From Thalassobacillus sp043497085 (GTDB lineage Bacteria > Bacillota > Bacilli > Bacillales > Halobacillaceae), in assembly GCA_043497085.1 (NCBI GenBank), contig JBIEKI010000012.1: DNA of 64,000 bases; one strand, 5' to 3'. Position numbers and translations under genes: made by a program. Each line of letters begins with the position of its first letter. Within the stretch, counting starts at the first letter, position 1. The notes below the pieces were generated by a model that was not told where the DNA came from, did no database searches, and saw only the letters and a list, made by a program, of their open reading frames with translations. Positions 27,050 through 36,051 of this stretch are shown one piece after another.

Positions 27050-27088
27050 ATAAAAAACCCGACCATCTACTCAAGATGACCGGGTTTT
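27050..27088 (-). terminator. terminator after ysxC
   Basis: AAAACCCG-GT-CATCT / AGATG-GT-CGGGTTTT pairs over 15 bp including two G-T wobbles on the minus strand and is followed by TTTTAT. The 240 bases from 26808 to 27049 hold no gene that I can support; a TATAAT near 26898 may be the transporter promoter. Confidence 0.85.
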
Positions 27089-27091
27089 CAC

Positions 27092-27676
27092 TTAGTTCAA
27101 ATAGGATAGCATAGCTGTCCATGCTTTATCTTTGCCTTCTCCTGTTTCAGATGAAAAAGGAATGACTATATCCTCTTCTTCTACTTCTAGGGTTTTCCTT
27201 ACAACTTTTATATATTGATCACGTTTATTTTTTGGGATTTTATCAAGTTTTGTAGCTATCACCATTACCGGCAATTCGAAATATTTCAAGTAATCGTACA
27301 TCATGATATCATCTTCAGTTGGCTGGTGACGAATATCGATGATTAAAGCGGTAGCTCGCAGGTTTTCTCTTTCTGCGAAGTATTCTTCCATCATCTCGCC
27401 CCATTTTTTCCTTTCTTTCTTGGAAACTTTAGCATACCCATAGCCAGGTACGTCTACAAAATAAAACTTTTCATTTATTTTATAAAAATTCAAAGTCTGA
27501 GTTTTTCCAGGTTTAGAAGAAGTCCTGGCAAGACTTTTCCTTTGGATCATTTTATTAATAAAAGATGATTTTCCAACATTAGATCGGCCTGCCAATGCTA
27601 TTTCAGGTAAGTGATCAGACGGGTACTGCTTTTTACTGACAGCACTGATGACAAGCTCAGCATCATTTACTTTCAT
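27092..27676 (-). CDS. ysxC: ribosome biogenesis GTPase YsxC (EngB)
   Basis: YsxC is an essential GTPase that acts in 50S subunit assembly. G1 is AGRSNVGKSS near residues 29-38, G3 FVDVPGYGYAKVSKKER near 74-90, G4 TKLDK near 141 and G5 FSSETGEG near 172. The ATG at 27676 behind GGAGGATAAAA gives 194 residues, the normal length. It overlaps the end of lonA by 14 nt, as in B. subtilis. Confidence 0.97.
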   Translation of the reverse strand: MKVNDAELVISAVSKKQYPSDHLPEIALAGRSNVGKSSFINKMIQRKSLARTSSKPGKTQTLNFYKINEKFYFVDVPGYGYAKVSKKERKKWGEMMEEYFAERENLRATALIIDIRHQPTEDDIMMYDYLKYFELPVMVIATKLDKIPKNKRDQYIKVVRKTLEVEEEDIVIPFSSETGEGKDKAWTAMLSYLN

Positions 27677-29996
27677 TTTTATCCTCCAACAAAGCATGTT
27701 CTAGCACTTCATCCAAATGTTTGACAGTCACATATTCTAAATCATCACGAACACTTTTCGGGATATCCTCTAAGTCTTTTTTATTATCTGCAGGGATAAT
27801 AATTTTACGAAGGCCCGCTCGATGAGCACTGAGGGATTTTTCCTTCAGACCTCCGATCGGTAATACCCGTCCACGCAGTGTTATTTCCCCAGTCATACCC
27901 ACTTCTTTTCTGACCGGACGACCAGTTAATGCTGAAACAAGGGCAGTAGCCATTGTAATACCTGCTGATGGCCCATCCTTTGGTGTAGCGCCTTCAGGTA
28001 CGTGAATATGAATATCATTCTTTTCAACGAAATCCACGTCGATTTTTAATTCTTCTGCTCGAGAACGAATATAGCTGAAAGCTGCCTGGGCTGATTCTTT
28101 CATTACATCTCCAAGCTTACCTGTCAGCGTCAGTTTACCCTTTCCTGGATAAATCGATACTTCAATAGAAAGTGTATCTCCACCTGCGGAGGTATAAGCC
28201 AGGCCAGTAGCTGTTCCGATTTGGTCTTCCTCTTCCGCCTGTCCATAACGATATTTGGGACGGCCCAATAATTCTTCCAATAACTTCTCTGTTACAACTA
28301 CACGCTTCTTTTCCCCTGCAACTATGATTTTTGCAGACTTCCTGCAAATAGAAGCAAGTTCTCGTTCCAAGTTACGAACGCCAGCTTCACGTGTATAGGT
28401 CCTAATCAGTTTTAACAAAGCTTCTTCACGGAATTGCAATTGGCCCTTCGTCAAACCATTTTCTTTAATTTGCTTAGGAAGCAAATGCTCCTTAGCAATA
28501 TGGAGCTTTTCAACTTCTGTATAGCCGGCAATCGAAATGACTTCCATCCGATCAAGTAATGGGCCTGGAATAGCAGCCATATTATTGGCTGTTGCGACAA
28601 ACATTACTTTGGAAAGATCATAACTTTCTTCAATGAAATGGTCACTGAATGTACTATTTTGTTCTGGATCAAGAACTTCCAGCATGGCTGCTGATGGGTC
28701 CCCGCGGAAATCGCTTGCCATCTTGTCAATTTCATCCAGCAAAAAGACTGGATTGATTGATTCAGCTCTCTTCATCCCCTGAATAATCCGGCCAGGCATA
28801 GCCCCGATGTAGGTACGCCGGTGACCGCGAATTTCAGCATCGTCACGTATTCCTCCCAGGGAAACTCGTACAAACTTTCGGTTGACTGCCCTGGCAATCG
28901 ACTTTGCCAGTGAAGTTTTACCGACCCCCGGAGGACCAACCAAACATAAAATAGGTCCTTTGATAGATTGTGTCAGCTGCTGGACAGCTAAATATTCTAA
29001 TACTCGCTCTTTCACTTTTTCGAGTCCATAGTGGTCTTCATCTAAAATCCTTTGAGCATTGTGTATTTCCAGGTTGTCTTCCGTTTCGGTACTCCACGGG
29101 AGTGATACCAGCCATTCGATATAGTTCCGGATCACAGAGCTTTCTGCTGAACTTTGTGGTACTTTTTCGTAGCGGCCTAACTCTTTTAGTGCCACTTCTT
29201 CTATACGTTCTGGCATGTTTGCCTCATGTATCTTTTCTCGTAATTCAGCTACTTCTCCACTTTTTCCGTCTTTATCTCCCAGCTCACTCTGGATGGCTTT
29301 CATTTGCTCCCGGAGATAGTATTCTTTTTGAGTTTTTTCCATCGAACGTTTGACTCGTTGACCAATTTTCTTTTCAATTTGAAGGACTTCTTTTTCATTA
29401 CTTATTTGTTCGATTAGATGCCGTAACCGTTCTTTTACGTTGACAGTTTCCAGAACTGCCTGCTTTTCTTTCAGTTTTAATGGTAAATGGGAAGCGACCA
29501 TGTCGGCCAAGTGACCTGGTTCATCGATATCGGCTACTGTATCTAAGGTTTCTTTACTGATTTTCTTTGAAATTTTAATAAATTGTTCGAAATGTTGTAA
29601 TAGCGTACGCATTAGTGCTTCTTCTTCATTAATACTGCCATGCTGGTCCTTATGTGTTTCTACATCTACCACATAAAATTCCTCGTCAGATAAGAAATTG
29701 AGGATTTCAGCACGAACCAGCCCTTCCACAAGTACACGGTTTGTGCCATTAGGAAGTTTAACCATTTGTTTCACTTTAGCTATGGTGCCAAATGGATAAA
29801 TGTCCACTTGAGTTGGGTCATCGATATTCATTTCTTTTTGAGAAGCTAAAAATATCTCATTATCATTCATCATTGCCTGCTCTAGGGCTTTGACGGACTT
29901 ATCTCTACCTACATCAAGGTGTAACACCATTGAGGGATATACAAGCAGTCCTCTTAGGGGCAGGAGGGGAATCTGTTTCTTTTGATCAGCTGTCAT
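27663..29996 (-). CDS. lonA: ATP-dependent protease LonA
   Basis: LonA degrades misfolded and regulatory proteins in the cytosol. An N-terminal substrate domain (about 10-200) and coiled coil precede the AAA+ module with Walker A GPPGVGKTS near residue 353 and Walker B VFLLDEIDKM near 418. The serine protease domain has the catalytic PKDGPSAGITMATAL near 675-689 and the lysine in GLKEKSLSAHRAG near 720. At 777 residues it is full length. It is the only Lon here; lonB is not present between it and clpX. Confidence 0.97.
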   Translation of the reverse strand: MTADQKKQIPLLPLRGLLVYPSMVLHLDVGRDKSVKALEQAMMNDNEIFLASQKEMNIDDPTQVDIYPFGTIAKVKQMVKLPNGTNRVLVEGLVRAEILNFLSDEEFYVVDVETHKDQHGSINEEEALMRTLLQHFEQFIKISKKISKETLDTVADIDEPGHLADMVASHLPLKLKEKQAVLETVNVKERLRHLIEQISNEKEVLQIEKKIGQRVKRSMEKTQKEYYLREQMKAIQSELGDKDGKSGEVAELREKIHEANMPERIEEVALKELGRYEKVPQSSAESSVIRNYIEWLVSLPWSTETEDNLEIHNAQRILDEDHYGLEKVKERVLEYLAVQQLTQSIKGPILCLVGPPGVGKTSLAKSIARAVNRKFVRVSLGGIRDDAEIRGHRRTYIGAMPGRIIQGMKRAESINPVFLLDEIDKMASDFRGDPSAAMLEVLDPEQNSTFSDHFIEESYDLSKVMFVATANNMAAIPGPLLDRMEVISIAGYTEVEKLHIAKEHLLPKQIKENGLTKGQLQFREEALLKLIRTYTREAGVRNLERELASICRKSAKIIVAGEKKRVVVTEKLLEELLGRPKYRYGQAEEEDQIGTATGLAYTSAGGDTLSIEVSIYPGKGKLTLTGKLGDVMKESAQAAFSYIRSRAEELKIDVDFVEKNDIHIHVPEGATPKDGPSAGITMATALVSALTGRPVRKEVGMTGEITLRGRVLPIGGLKEKSLSAHRAGLRKIIIPADNKKDLEDIPKSVRDDLEYVTVKHLDEVLEHALLEDKNESK

Positions 29997-30037
29997 ATTT
30001 TGCGCACCTCCAAATGGATTAGCAATTTCGTACTTTT

Positions 30038-30066
30038 ATCGTATTAAATAGCAAGTACATTGTAAA
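30038..30066 (-). promoter_or_regulatory. putative sigma-A promoter of lonA
   Basis: TTTACA (30061-30066), 17 nt, TACGAT (30038-30043) on the minus strand, about 40 nt before the lonA start. No CIRCE or CtsR-type site was seen. Confidence 0.45.
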
Positions 30067-30180
30067 ATGAATAAGGTCTTTTGACCGGTTTCTTCCTGAT
30101 ATTTAGTGTTACCTATGTAGTACATTTCATCCTATATAACCTGCTCTACCATCATTCTGTATCAATCCAGAAAGCAGTAA

Positions 30181-30221
30181 TGAAAGCAGGCCGCGCTACA
30201 GTCTGATTGCAGCGCGGCCTG
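30181..30221 (-). terminator. terminator after clpX
   Basis: CAGGCCGCGCT / AGCGCGGCCTG is an 11-bp perfect stem with a 13-nt loop; the minus-strand tail CTTTCATT is only moderately T-rich. Confidence 0.7.
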
Positions 30222-30260
30222 AATCTTCAGCTCATTCGCTTTGACGATAACTATCTAAGC

Positions 30261-31538
30261 TTAAGCACTTTCTTTTGGTGATTCTTTATTTTCATCCTGA
30301 ACGGTTCCATCGGTCAAAACCAGCTTCGGTTTACCATCCTCATTCACAACAGTTTCTTTGGTAATGATACATTTTTCAATATCATCCCTGGATGGCAGGT
30401 CATACATGACATCTAACATGATGTTTTCAATGATGGAGCGTAGTCCACGAGCACCTGTTTTCCGTTCAATTGCTTTTCTCGCAATTTCACGAAGCGCATC
30501 TTCTTCGAATTCCAACTCGACATCATCGATTTGTAACAGTTTCTGGTACTGTTTAACAAGAGCATTTTTCGGTTGTGTAAGGATTTCAACCAATGCATCT
30601 TCATCTAGAGGCAACAAGCTTCCAATGACAGGAAGACGTCCGATGAATTCTGGAATCAAACCATAACGAAGGAGATCTTCCGGTAGAATTTTTGAAAGTA
30701 ATTGACCTTTATCCAGTTCTTCATTTGTATCTTCGGAACCGAAACCAATTACCTTCTTACCAAGACGGCGTTTGATGATTTGATCGATTCCATCAAATGC
30801 TCCCCCAACAATGAATAAGACATTTGTGGTATCAATCTGAATGAACTCCTGATGTGGATGCTTTCTTCCACCTTGAGGAGGTACACTGGCTGTAGTACCT
30901 TCCAGAATCTTAAGCAATGCCTGCTGTACCCCTTCACCCGAAACATCACGTGTAATAGATGGATTCTCTGATTTACGGGCCACTTTATCAATTTCATCGA
31001 TATAGATGATGCCTTTTTCTGCTTTCTCTACATCATAGTCTGCAGCCTGAATTAGTTTAAGCAGGATATTTTCTACATCTTCTCCTACATAACCAGCTTC
31101 AGTCAAAGAAGTAGCATCTGCTATAGCAAAAGGCACATTCAAAATACGTGCTAATGTTTGAGCTAGTAATGTTTTACCGCTACCTGTAGGTCCAATCATA
31201 CAGATATTACTTTTCGCCAGCTCGACATCATCATTCTTAGGAGTAGCATTTACACGCTTATAATGGTTGTATACTGCAACCGACAAGTTCTTTTTTGCTT
31301 GATCCTGCCCGATAACATAATCGTTCAGGATTTCACGGATTTCCTGCGGTTTAGGTACTTCCTTGAATTCTACTTCTTCTTCATTCCCGAGTTCTTCTTC
31401 TACAATTTCTGTACATAACTCGATACATTCATCACATATATAAACACCTGGTCCAGCTACAAGCTTTCTAACTTGCTCTTGGCTTTTCCCACAGAAAGAA
31501 CATTTCAACTGTCCCTTTTCATCATTAAATTTAAACAT
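30261..31538 (-). CDS. clpX: ATP-dependent Clp protease ATP-binding subunit ClpX
   Basis: ClpX is the AAA+ unfoldase that feeds ClpP. The N-terminal zinc-binding domain has CSFCGK near residue 11 and CDECIELC near 34. Walker A is GPTGSGKT near 116, Walker B IIYIDEIDK near 180, and the ClpP-binding IGF loop is in KKVIGFGSE near 265. The ATG at 31538 behind GGGGTGAATTGG gives 425 residues; the GTG three codons upstream lies in that site. Gene order tig-clpX matches relatives. Confidence 0.97.
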   Translation of the reverse strand: MFKFNDEKGQLKCSFCGKSQEQVRKLVAGPGVYICDECIELCTEIVEEELGNEEEVEFKEVPKPQEIREILNDYVIGQDQAKKNLSVAVYNHYKRVNATPKNDDVELAKSNICMIGPTGSGKTLLAQTLARILNVPFAIADATSLTEAGYVGEDVENILLKLIQAADYDVEKAEKGIIYIDEIDKVARKSENPSITRDVSGEGVQQALLKILEGTTASVPPQGGRKHPHQEFIQIDTTNVLFIVGGAFDGIDQIIKRRLGKKVIGFGSEDTNEELDKGQLLSKILPEDLLRYGLIPEFIGRLPVIGSLLPLDEDALVEILTQPKNALVKQYQKLLQIDDVELEFEEDALREIARKAIERKTGARGLRSIIENIMLDVMYDLPSRDDIEKCIITKETVVNEDGKPKLVLTDGTVQDENKESPKESA

Positions 31539-31618
31539 CCAATTCACCCCTTATTTATATCAGCCAAAAAATCTATAAACATTTCGGTCTCACCAATTGC
31601 AAACAGTTTCTTTAGCTT

Positions 31619-31646
31619 ATCATAACAAATATAAGTTGGCATACAA
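31619..31646 (-). promoter_or_regulatory. extended -10 promoter of clpX
   Basis: TTGTAT (31641-31646), 16 nt, TGTTATGAT with TATGAT at 31619-31624 on the minus strand. The rest of the 31548-31916 gap is AT-rich and has no credible gene. Confidence 0.6.
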
Positions 31647-31870
31647 AGTAAAACACTATAAGAATGACACATTTTCTGTTACTTGCGTCAACCCCATTAT
31701 GTAGATTTGTAAGTAATAAGTCAAACAATAGAATATACCTAAATTCGACATAAAATGTTGTTCTAAATACTGTCCGTCCCACTTCTTATAATATATGTAA
31801 TTACAACCCACCTTCATTCTTGCAGTTACAAAATAGTCTATCTTTCCTTTACCTAATATATACATGGATA

Positions 31871-31905
31871 TGAGAAAACAAGGCACGTTAGCCGCGCCTT
31901 GTTTT
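31871..31905 (-). terminator. terminator after tig
   Basis: AAAACAAGGC-A-CG / CG-C-GCCTTGTTTT forms a long stem just beyond the tig stop. Confidence 0.8.
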
Positions 31906-31916
31906 TGAATGAAAAA

Positions 31917-33203
31917 TTATTTGGTTTTACTGTTGTTGACTAGCACATCGATTGCATTACGGACTTTTAGATCTTCTTTGATCATGTCCGTGTTGCCACC
32001 AAGCATTTGTGTAAGATTAGCTACATCTGTTTGATACATTCCAGCCATGTTTTCCAGCTCAGCGTTGACGTCTTCATCAGATACTTCCACATTTTCTTCG
32101 TTAGCGATTGCTTCTAGAGTCAAGTTAGTCTTAACCCGCTTTTCAGCATCTTCTTTCATTTGTTCACGAAGACCTTCTTCATCGGATCCAGTGAACTGGA
32201 AGTACATATCTTTAGTCATGCCTTGCATCTGTAGGCGTTGCTCGAATTCCTGGATCATACGGTCGAGTTCTGTATCAACCATCGCATCTGGAATTTCCAC
32301 ACTCGCATTTTCAGATGCTTGCTGAACTAAAGAGTCACGCTTCGTATTTTCAGCGTCTGTCTTTTTCTGTTCTTCCAGGCGCTCACGAGTTTTCTTTTTC
32401 AATTCGTCTAATGATTCAACTTCTTCATCTACATCTTTAGCGAATTCATCATCAAGTTCAGGCAGTTCTTTTGCTTTTACTTCATGAATTTTAACTTTGA
32501 AAGTAGCTTCCTTACCAGCTAGTTCTTCTGCATGGTATTCTTCCGGGAAAGTAACTTCTACTTCTACTTCTTCTCCAGCTTTTTTCCCTTGCAGTTGTTC
32601 TTCGAATCCTGGAATGAAGCTCCCGGAACCGATTTCCAAGGAGTAGTTGTCCGCCTGGCCGCCTTCGAATGCTTCACCATCAACAAAGCCTTCAAAGTCC
32701 ATAACAACCGTATCGCCTTCTTCAACTTCCCCTTCTTCTTTTACCACAAGCTCTGCTTGCTTCTCTTGAAGTGTTTTCAATTCGTTCTCTACATCTTCGT
32801 CAGTTACTTCTGTATCCATTTCTTCCACTTCAAGTCCTTTGTATTCGCCAAGTTCTACTTCAGGCTTAACAGTAACTTCGGCTGTGAAGGTTACTCCTTT
32901 ACCCTTTTCAATTTCTTGTACATCTACTTCCGGACGATCGACAGGTTCAATTTCAGTTTCCTGTACAGCGTTCATGTAAGCTTCTGGAAGAACGATATCC
33001 AATGCATCCTGGTAGAGAGATTCTACACCAAAGCGCTGTTCAAAAAGTTTACGTGGCATTTTCCCTTTACGGAATCCTGGCACTTGTACTTGCTTCACTA
33101 CTTTTTTAAACGCTTGATCTAACGCACGATCAAATTCTTCGGCAGGGACTTCTACCGTAAGGACCCCTTGATTACCTTCTTTTTTTTCCCATTTTGCTGA
33201 CAT
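31917..33203 (-). CDS. tig: trigger factor, ribosome-associated chaperone and peptidyl-prolyl isomerase
   Basis: Trigger factor binds nascent chains at the ribosome exit. The ribosome-binding signature GFRKGKMPRKLFEQRFG is near residues 43-59. The FKBP-type domain lies at about 160-245 (GDTVVMDFEGFVDGEAFEGG) and a long helical C-terminal arm follows. At 428 residues it has the normal length, and it is strongly acidic. The ATG at 33203 follows GGAGGGAATTTTT. Confidence 0.97.
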   Translation of the reverse strand: MSAKWEKKEGNQGVLTVEVPAEEFDRALDQAFKKVVKQVQVPGFRKGKMPRKLFEQRFGVESLYQDALDIVLPEAYMNAVQETEIEPVDRPEVDVQEIEKGKGVTFTAEVTVKPEVELGEYKGLEVEEMDTEVTDEDVENELKTLQEKQAELVVKEEGEVEEGDTVVMDFEGFVDGEAFEGGQADNYSLEIGSGSFIPGFEEQLQGKKAGEEVEVEVTFPEEYHAEELAGKEATFKVKIHEVKAKELPELDDEFAKDVDEEVESLDELKKKTRERLEEQKKTDAENTKRDSLVQQASENASVEIPDAMVDTELDRMIQEFEQRLQMQGMTKDMYFQFTGSDEEGLREQMKEDAEKRVKTNLTLEAIANEENVEVSDEDVNAELENMAGMYQTDVANLTQMLGGNTDMIKEDLKVRNAIDVLVNNSKTK

Positions 33204-33302
33204 AAAAATTCCCTCCAACATCTATGATTTCCTTTCGCCAATGGCGAGGTTCATTTTTTCTCTGATTCTATTTACATACGAATCTAAATTTGCAACCACT
33301 AC

Positions 33303-33330
33303 ATTATAACATAAAAGAAACACCTTTCAA
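33303..33330 (-). promoter_or_regulatory. sigma-A promoter of tig
   Basis: TTGAAA (33325-33330), 16 nt, TATAAT (33303-33308) preceded by TG on the minus strand. The leader holds a small hairpin TCGCCATTGGCGA near 33235-33248. Confidence 0.75.
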
Positions 33331-33374
33331 CATATGTATCCCTAACGAATAAGGAATTTACTATAAAGGTAATG

Positions 33375-34355
33375 CTATTCTTCCATTATCAGTGCATAGT
33401 GCTGCTCGCATAAAAGAATTTCGTGTTTGTACTCCTCCACTTTTTCTGATTCTTCGACGACTGGAGAAGGCAGCTGCAAGTATTCATGTCCCAGTTGTCT
33501 TAAGGCAGCAACAATTTGCGGCACTTCTTCTTCCCCCGGAAACAATGGATACCGGACAAACAGGTAGCGATAAAGCAAATTCTGTACAATATCATACATT
33601 GTCGGATTCTTTTGCTCCATATCACCCAGCCTCATTTTCATTTGCTGCATCACATAATCAGAATGAAGTTCTTTCAATTCAGATGGATTGATACGTTCAG
33701 TCAATCCAAATTTAGAAACTTCCATATTACGATTGACCTGATGTTCCTGAAACCATTGGATAATCCCTGTTTTAATTATTGGATGCAGTTGTTCTGATGT
33801 AAGCAGGTCCTCAAAAGGTTGAATATAAGGAGCAGCACTTAATTTTCTAAGTTTGATGATCGACCGCCATTGCTTATGTATATCTTCATCACTCAAGCCT
33901 TCAAAAAATTCATCTACTAACTTGTTGTTTTGCTGTTCGTCATCTTCCTGGACCAGCTTCCTGCTAACTTCATATAATTGCCAGAATTGGGTGCGCATTT
34001 GTTGGGGCATATCTTCTTCCTGGAAGACTTCATCCAATAAACCTACCAATTCTTCATATCGGCTGGTTTGAAACAGGATTGTTAAATAAATATGTAAATA
34101 TTGATAATAATTATCCTCATCGTGTTTCATGAGGTATTCACAAAGCTCCTCAGCAGCTTCATACTTTCCGAGCTCCATCAAACTGACCAGTTTCCCTGTC
34201 ACAACATCGTGTGAAGCGACATCATGTTCAAACAAAGGTTCAAATGTTTCCAGCGCTTCCTCATAACGCTTCTCTTGTATGGCCTTTAATCCCTCGTTTT
34301 CCAGCCTGGTTTTCCATTTGGGGAACATGACAATATTCCCTTGTTTCTTTTTCAT
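33375..34355 (-). CDS. ysoA: TPR-repeat protein YsoA
   Basis: This cytosolic helical protein of 326 residues has tetratricopeptide-like repeats in its first half (ALETFEPLFEHDVASHD, YEAAEELCEYLMKHDEDNY, about residues 20-110). The second half is helical without recognised motifs. Position just upstream of tig matches B. subtilis ysoA, whose function is unknown. No enzyme motif is visible. Confidence 0.85.
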   Translation of the reverse strand: MKKKQGNIVMFPKWKTRLENEGLKAIQEKRYEEALETFEPLFEHDVASHDVVTGKLVSLMELGKYEAAEELCEYLMKHDEDNYYQYLHIYLTILFQTSRYEELVGLLDEVFQEEDMPQQMRTQFWQLYEVSRKLVQEDDEQQNNKLVDEFFEGLSDEDIHKQWRSIIKLRKLSAAPYIQPFEDLLTSEQLHPIIKTGIIQWFQEHQVNRNMEVSKFGLTERINPSELKELHSDYVMQQMKMRLGDMEQKNPTMYDIVQNLLYRYLFVRYPLFPGEEEVPQIVAALRQLGHEYLQLPSPVVEESEKVEEYKHEILLCEQHYALIMEE

Positions 34356-34392
34356 AGGACACCCTTCCTAACCGCTCTATGTATTAACCTCT

Positions 34393-34421
34393 ATTATCTT
34401 TCTATCTTTTCCCGAGTTCAA
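34393..34421 (-). promoter_or_regulatory. putative sigma-A promoter of ysoA
   Basis: TTGAAC (34416-34421), 17 nt, GATAAT (34393-34398) on the minus strand, about 40 nt before the gene. Confidence 0.5.
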
Positions 34422-34531
34422 GTAAAACAAACATTTAATTTATAAAAAATGCATCCTGAAATTTTTATGGTAGCTTTATTCTTTTGACTCTGTTAATGGC
34501 CGTTATTGATCTTTCCTAATAGGCTTACTCA

Positions 34532-35058
34532 ACTATAGGGCCGAAAAGTCGAAGACTTTATTTCGAGATATTATTGGAGTTTAGGGCTCCAGGAAACGAT
34601 TCGCTTTCCGTGGGCGTGTGCTGAGTCTCCTCAGGCTACGCCTTGCGGGGCCTCAGCTATCACTCAACTCCCACAGGAGTCTCACCGTTTCCTTACGCCC
34701 CTTGCCATAATTAGGAAGTTCTCGAAATCACACTTGTGAAAACCGCCCATATAGAAAGAAAACTATGCCTCGTTTTATAAATGCGTCAATATGAAGGTTT
34801 AAGCTACATACTTTCTCTTTTTGAAGGGTCCGTTTAGTACAACTGGCTGGATGGGAAGGGAAACGGCGAGACTCCCGCGGGAGAAGGGGCTAGGCGAGAT
34901 CCCGCAAGGCGAAGCCTGAGGAAGCTTGCCAGGTCCCCCGCAGGAAAGCGAGTCGTTTCACAAACCATCCCATTCCTATCATGGTAACGGACCCGATTGT
35001 CTTGAAACTGAGTCTTCAAGTAAAGGGAGCTTATCTGTAAAATCAACACTGAGATTTA
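34532..35058. repeat. dispersed GC-rich compound repeat, copy 2 (complete, two modules)
   Basis: The left module (34538-34700) matches 7288-7460 and the right module (34790-35058) matches 215-500. The joining segment around GGAAGTTCTCGAAATC is shared with copy 1. Inverted arms AGGAAACG (34591-34598) and CGTTTCCT (34686-34693) close the left module; GAAACG and CGTTTC with GGATGG/CCATCC close the right one. This fills the gap between ysoA and the tRNA genes; the short open frames in it are not credible genes. Confidence 0.8.
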
Positions 35059-35080
35059 GCATAGCCGTATTTAGGTAAAT

Positions 35081-35110
35081 AAAAAAAGCATTGGGCTTCC
35101 CCAACGCTTT
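35081..35110 (-). terminator. terminator after the tRNA pair
   Basis: AAAGCGTTGGG / CCCAATGCTTT around GAAG, followed by TTTT on the minus strand. Confidence 0.85.
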
Positions 35111-35126
35111 GTATGTAGTAATAAAA

Positions 35127-35203
35127 TGGCGTCCCAGGCAGGATTCGAACCTGCGACCCACAGCTTAGAAGGCTGTTGCTCTATCCTGCTGAGCTACTGG
35201 GAC
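35127..35203 (-). tRNA. tRNA-Arg (anticodon TCT), CCA encoded
   Basis: The cloverleaf is complete: acceptor GTCCCAG / CTGGGAC, D arm AGCTCAGCAGGATAGAGC, anticodon stem ACAGC / GCTGT with loop CTTCTAA, T arm GCAGG TTCGAAT CCTGC, discriminator G and encoded CCA. Anticodon TCT reads AGA/AGG. Confidence 0.97.
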
Positions 35204-35255
35204 ATTGTAAATGAAAATGAAGGATATACCTATAAAGATGATACAGTTTTAGAAG

Positions 35256-35326
35256 AGCGGGTGATGGGAATCGAACCCACATCATCAGCTTGGAAGGCTG
35301 AGGTTTTACCACTAAACTACACCCGC
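35256..35326 (-). tRNA. tRNA-Gly (anticodon TCC), CCA not encoded
   Basis: Acceptor GCGGGTG / CACCCGC, anticodon stem TCAGC / GCTGA with loop CTTCCAA, T arm with TTCGATT. The 3' end reads T then CTT, so CCA must be added after processing. It is the first of the two tRNAs in the transcript. Confidence 0.97.
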
Positions 35327-35381
35327 ATAATATAAAAGATGTTTTTTCGTCTTGCTTACGCACTGTCATGCCTCTTTTGTG

Positions 35382-35409
35382 ATTTTATGGAAACTATCAA
35401 ACTTCTCAA
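35382..35409 (-). promoter_or_regulatory. putative promoter of tRNA-Gly-Arg
   Basis: TTGAGA (35404-35409), 16 nt, TAAAAT (35382-35387) on the minus strand, about 55 nt before tRNA-Gly. Confidence 0.4.
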
Positions 35410-35512
35410 GGCACTGAAAAATATAGGTATGTAACAGCATGGTCTTTTTAGAGACAAGACCTATTATATTAACTCTCTTTTAGTTTGTCAACACCTAAAT
35501 CGGGTCAGAGGT

Positions 35513-36037
35513 CTAGCCCTCTGACCTTAAAGATGTATGAAATTTTAACTCTATTGGCTGATGATTCATATTGTAATACTGAAGCTTTACATCGCTTTTG
35601 TCCGTCCAGCTTAACAATGCATAAGTAGGCTCTCTATGGTCTCTCGGCTGACGACAGCTGCCGGGATTAATGAATAACCGGTTGTCCACTTTTTCAGCAC
35701 CCGCCATATGGGAATGTCCAAAACAGACAACATCAGCTCCAGCTTCTTCAGCCCGATAATTCAACGGCATTAATGTTGACTTTATATTGAAAAGATGTCC
35801 ATGAGTAATGAAAAATGTCATTCCTTCAATAGTAAAAGACTTTTCTTCTTCCATACCAGGATCAAAGTCTACATTGCCTTTAACGTAATAGAAGCCTCGC
35901 AGTTCTTCAGAGGAAAGTTCAAGCTCAGAATCTCCACAATGAATCATACCATCTACTTGCCCTTCATACGTTTGTTTAACATCCATTACCTCATCAGTCA
36001 TTCCGTGGCTATCACTCATTATAAGAATACTTGGCAT
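35513..36037 (-). CDS. ysnB: YsnB/YfcE-type metallophosphoesterase
   Basis: This calcineurin-like phosphodiesterase shows the metal motifs SDSHG near residue 7, HCGDSE near 35, KGNVDFD near 53 and ITHGH near 76, with FGHSH near 107. Its physiological substrate is unknown. The ATG at 36037 behind GAGGAGGGTTTTCT gives 174 residues; it lies 14 nt after rdgB, so the two are cotranscribed. Confidence 0.92.
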   Translation of the reverse strand: MPSILIMSDSHGMTDEVMDVKQTYEGQVDGMIHCGDSELELSSEELRGFYYVKGNVDFDPGMEEEKSFTIEGMTFFITHGHLFNIKSTLMPLNYRAEEAGADVVCFGHSHMAGAEKVDNRLFINPGSCRQPRDHREPTYALLSWTDKSDVKLQYYNMNHQPIELKFHTSLRSEG

Positions 36038-36051
36038 AGAAAACCCTCCTC

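Noticed and set aside
31656..31886. 76-codon open frame between clpX and tig
   Set aside because: AT-rich, cysteine/tyrosine-rich translation, no ribosome binding site.
32532..33122. 196-codon plus-strand open frame opposite tig
   Set aside because: Antisense to glutamate-rich coding sequence, which yields F/L/S-rich shadow frames.
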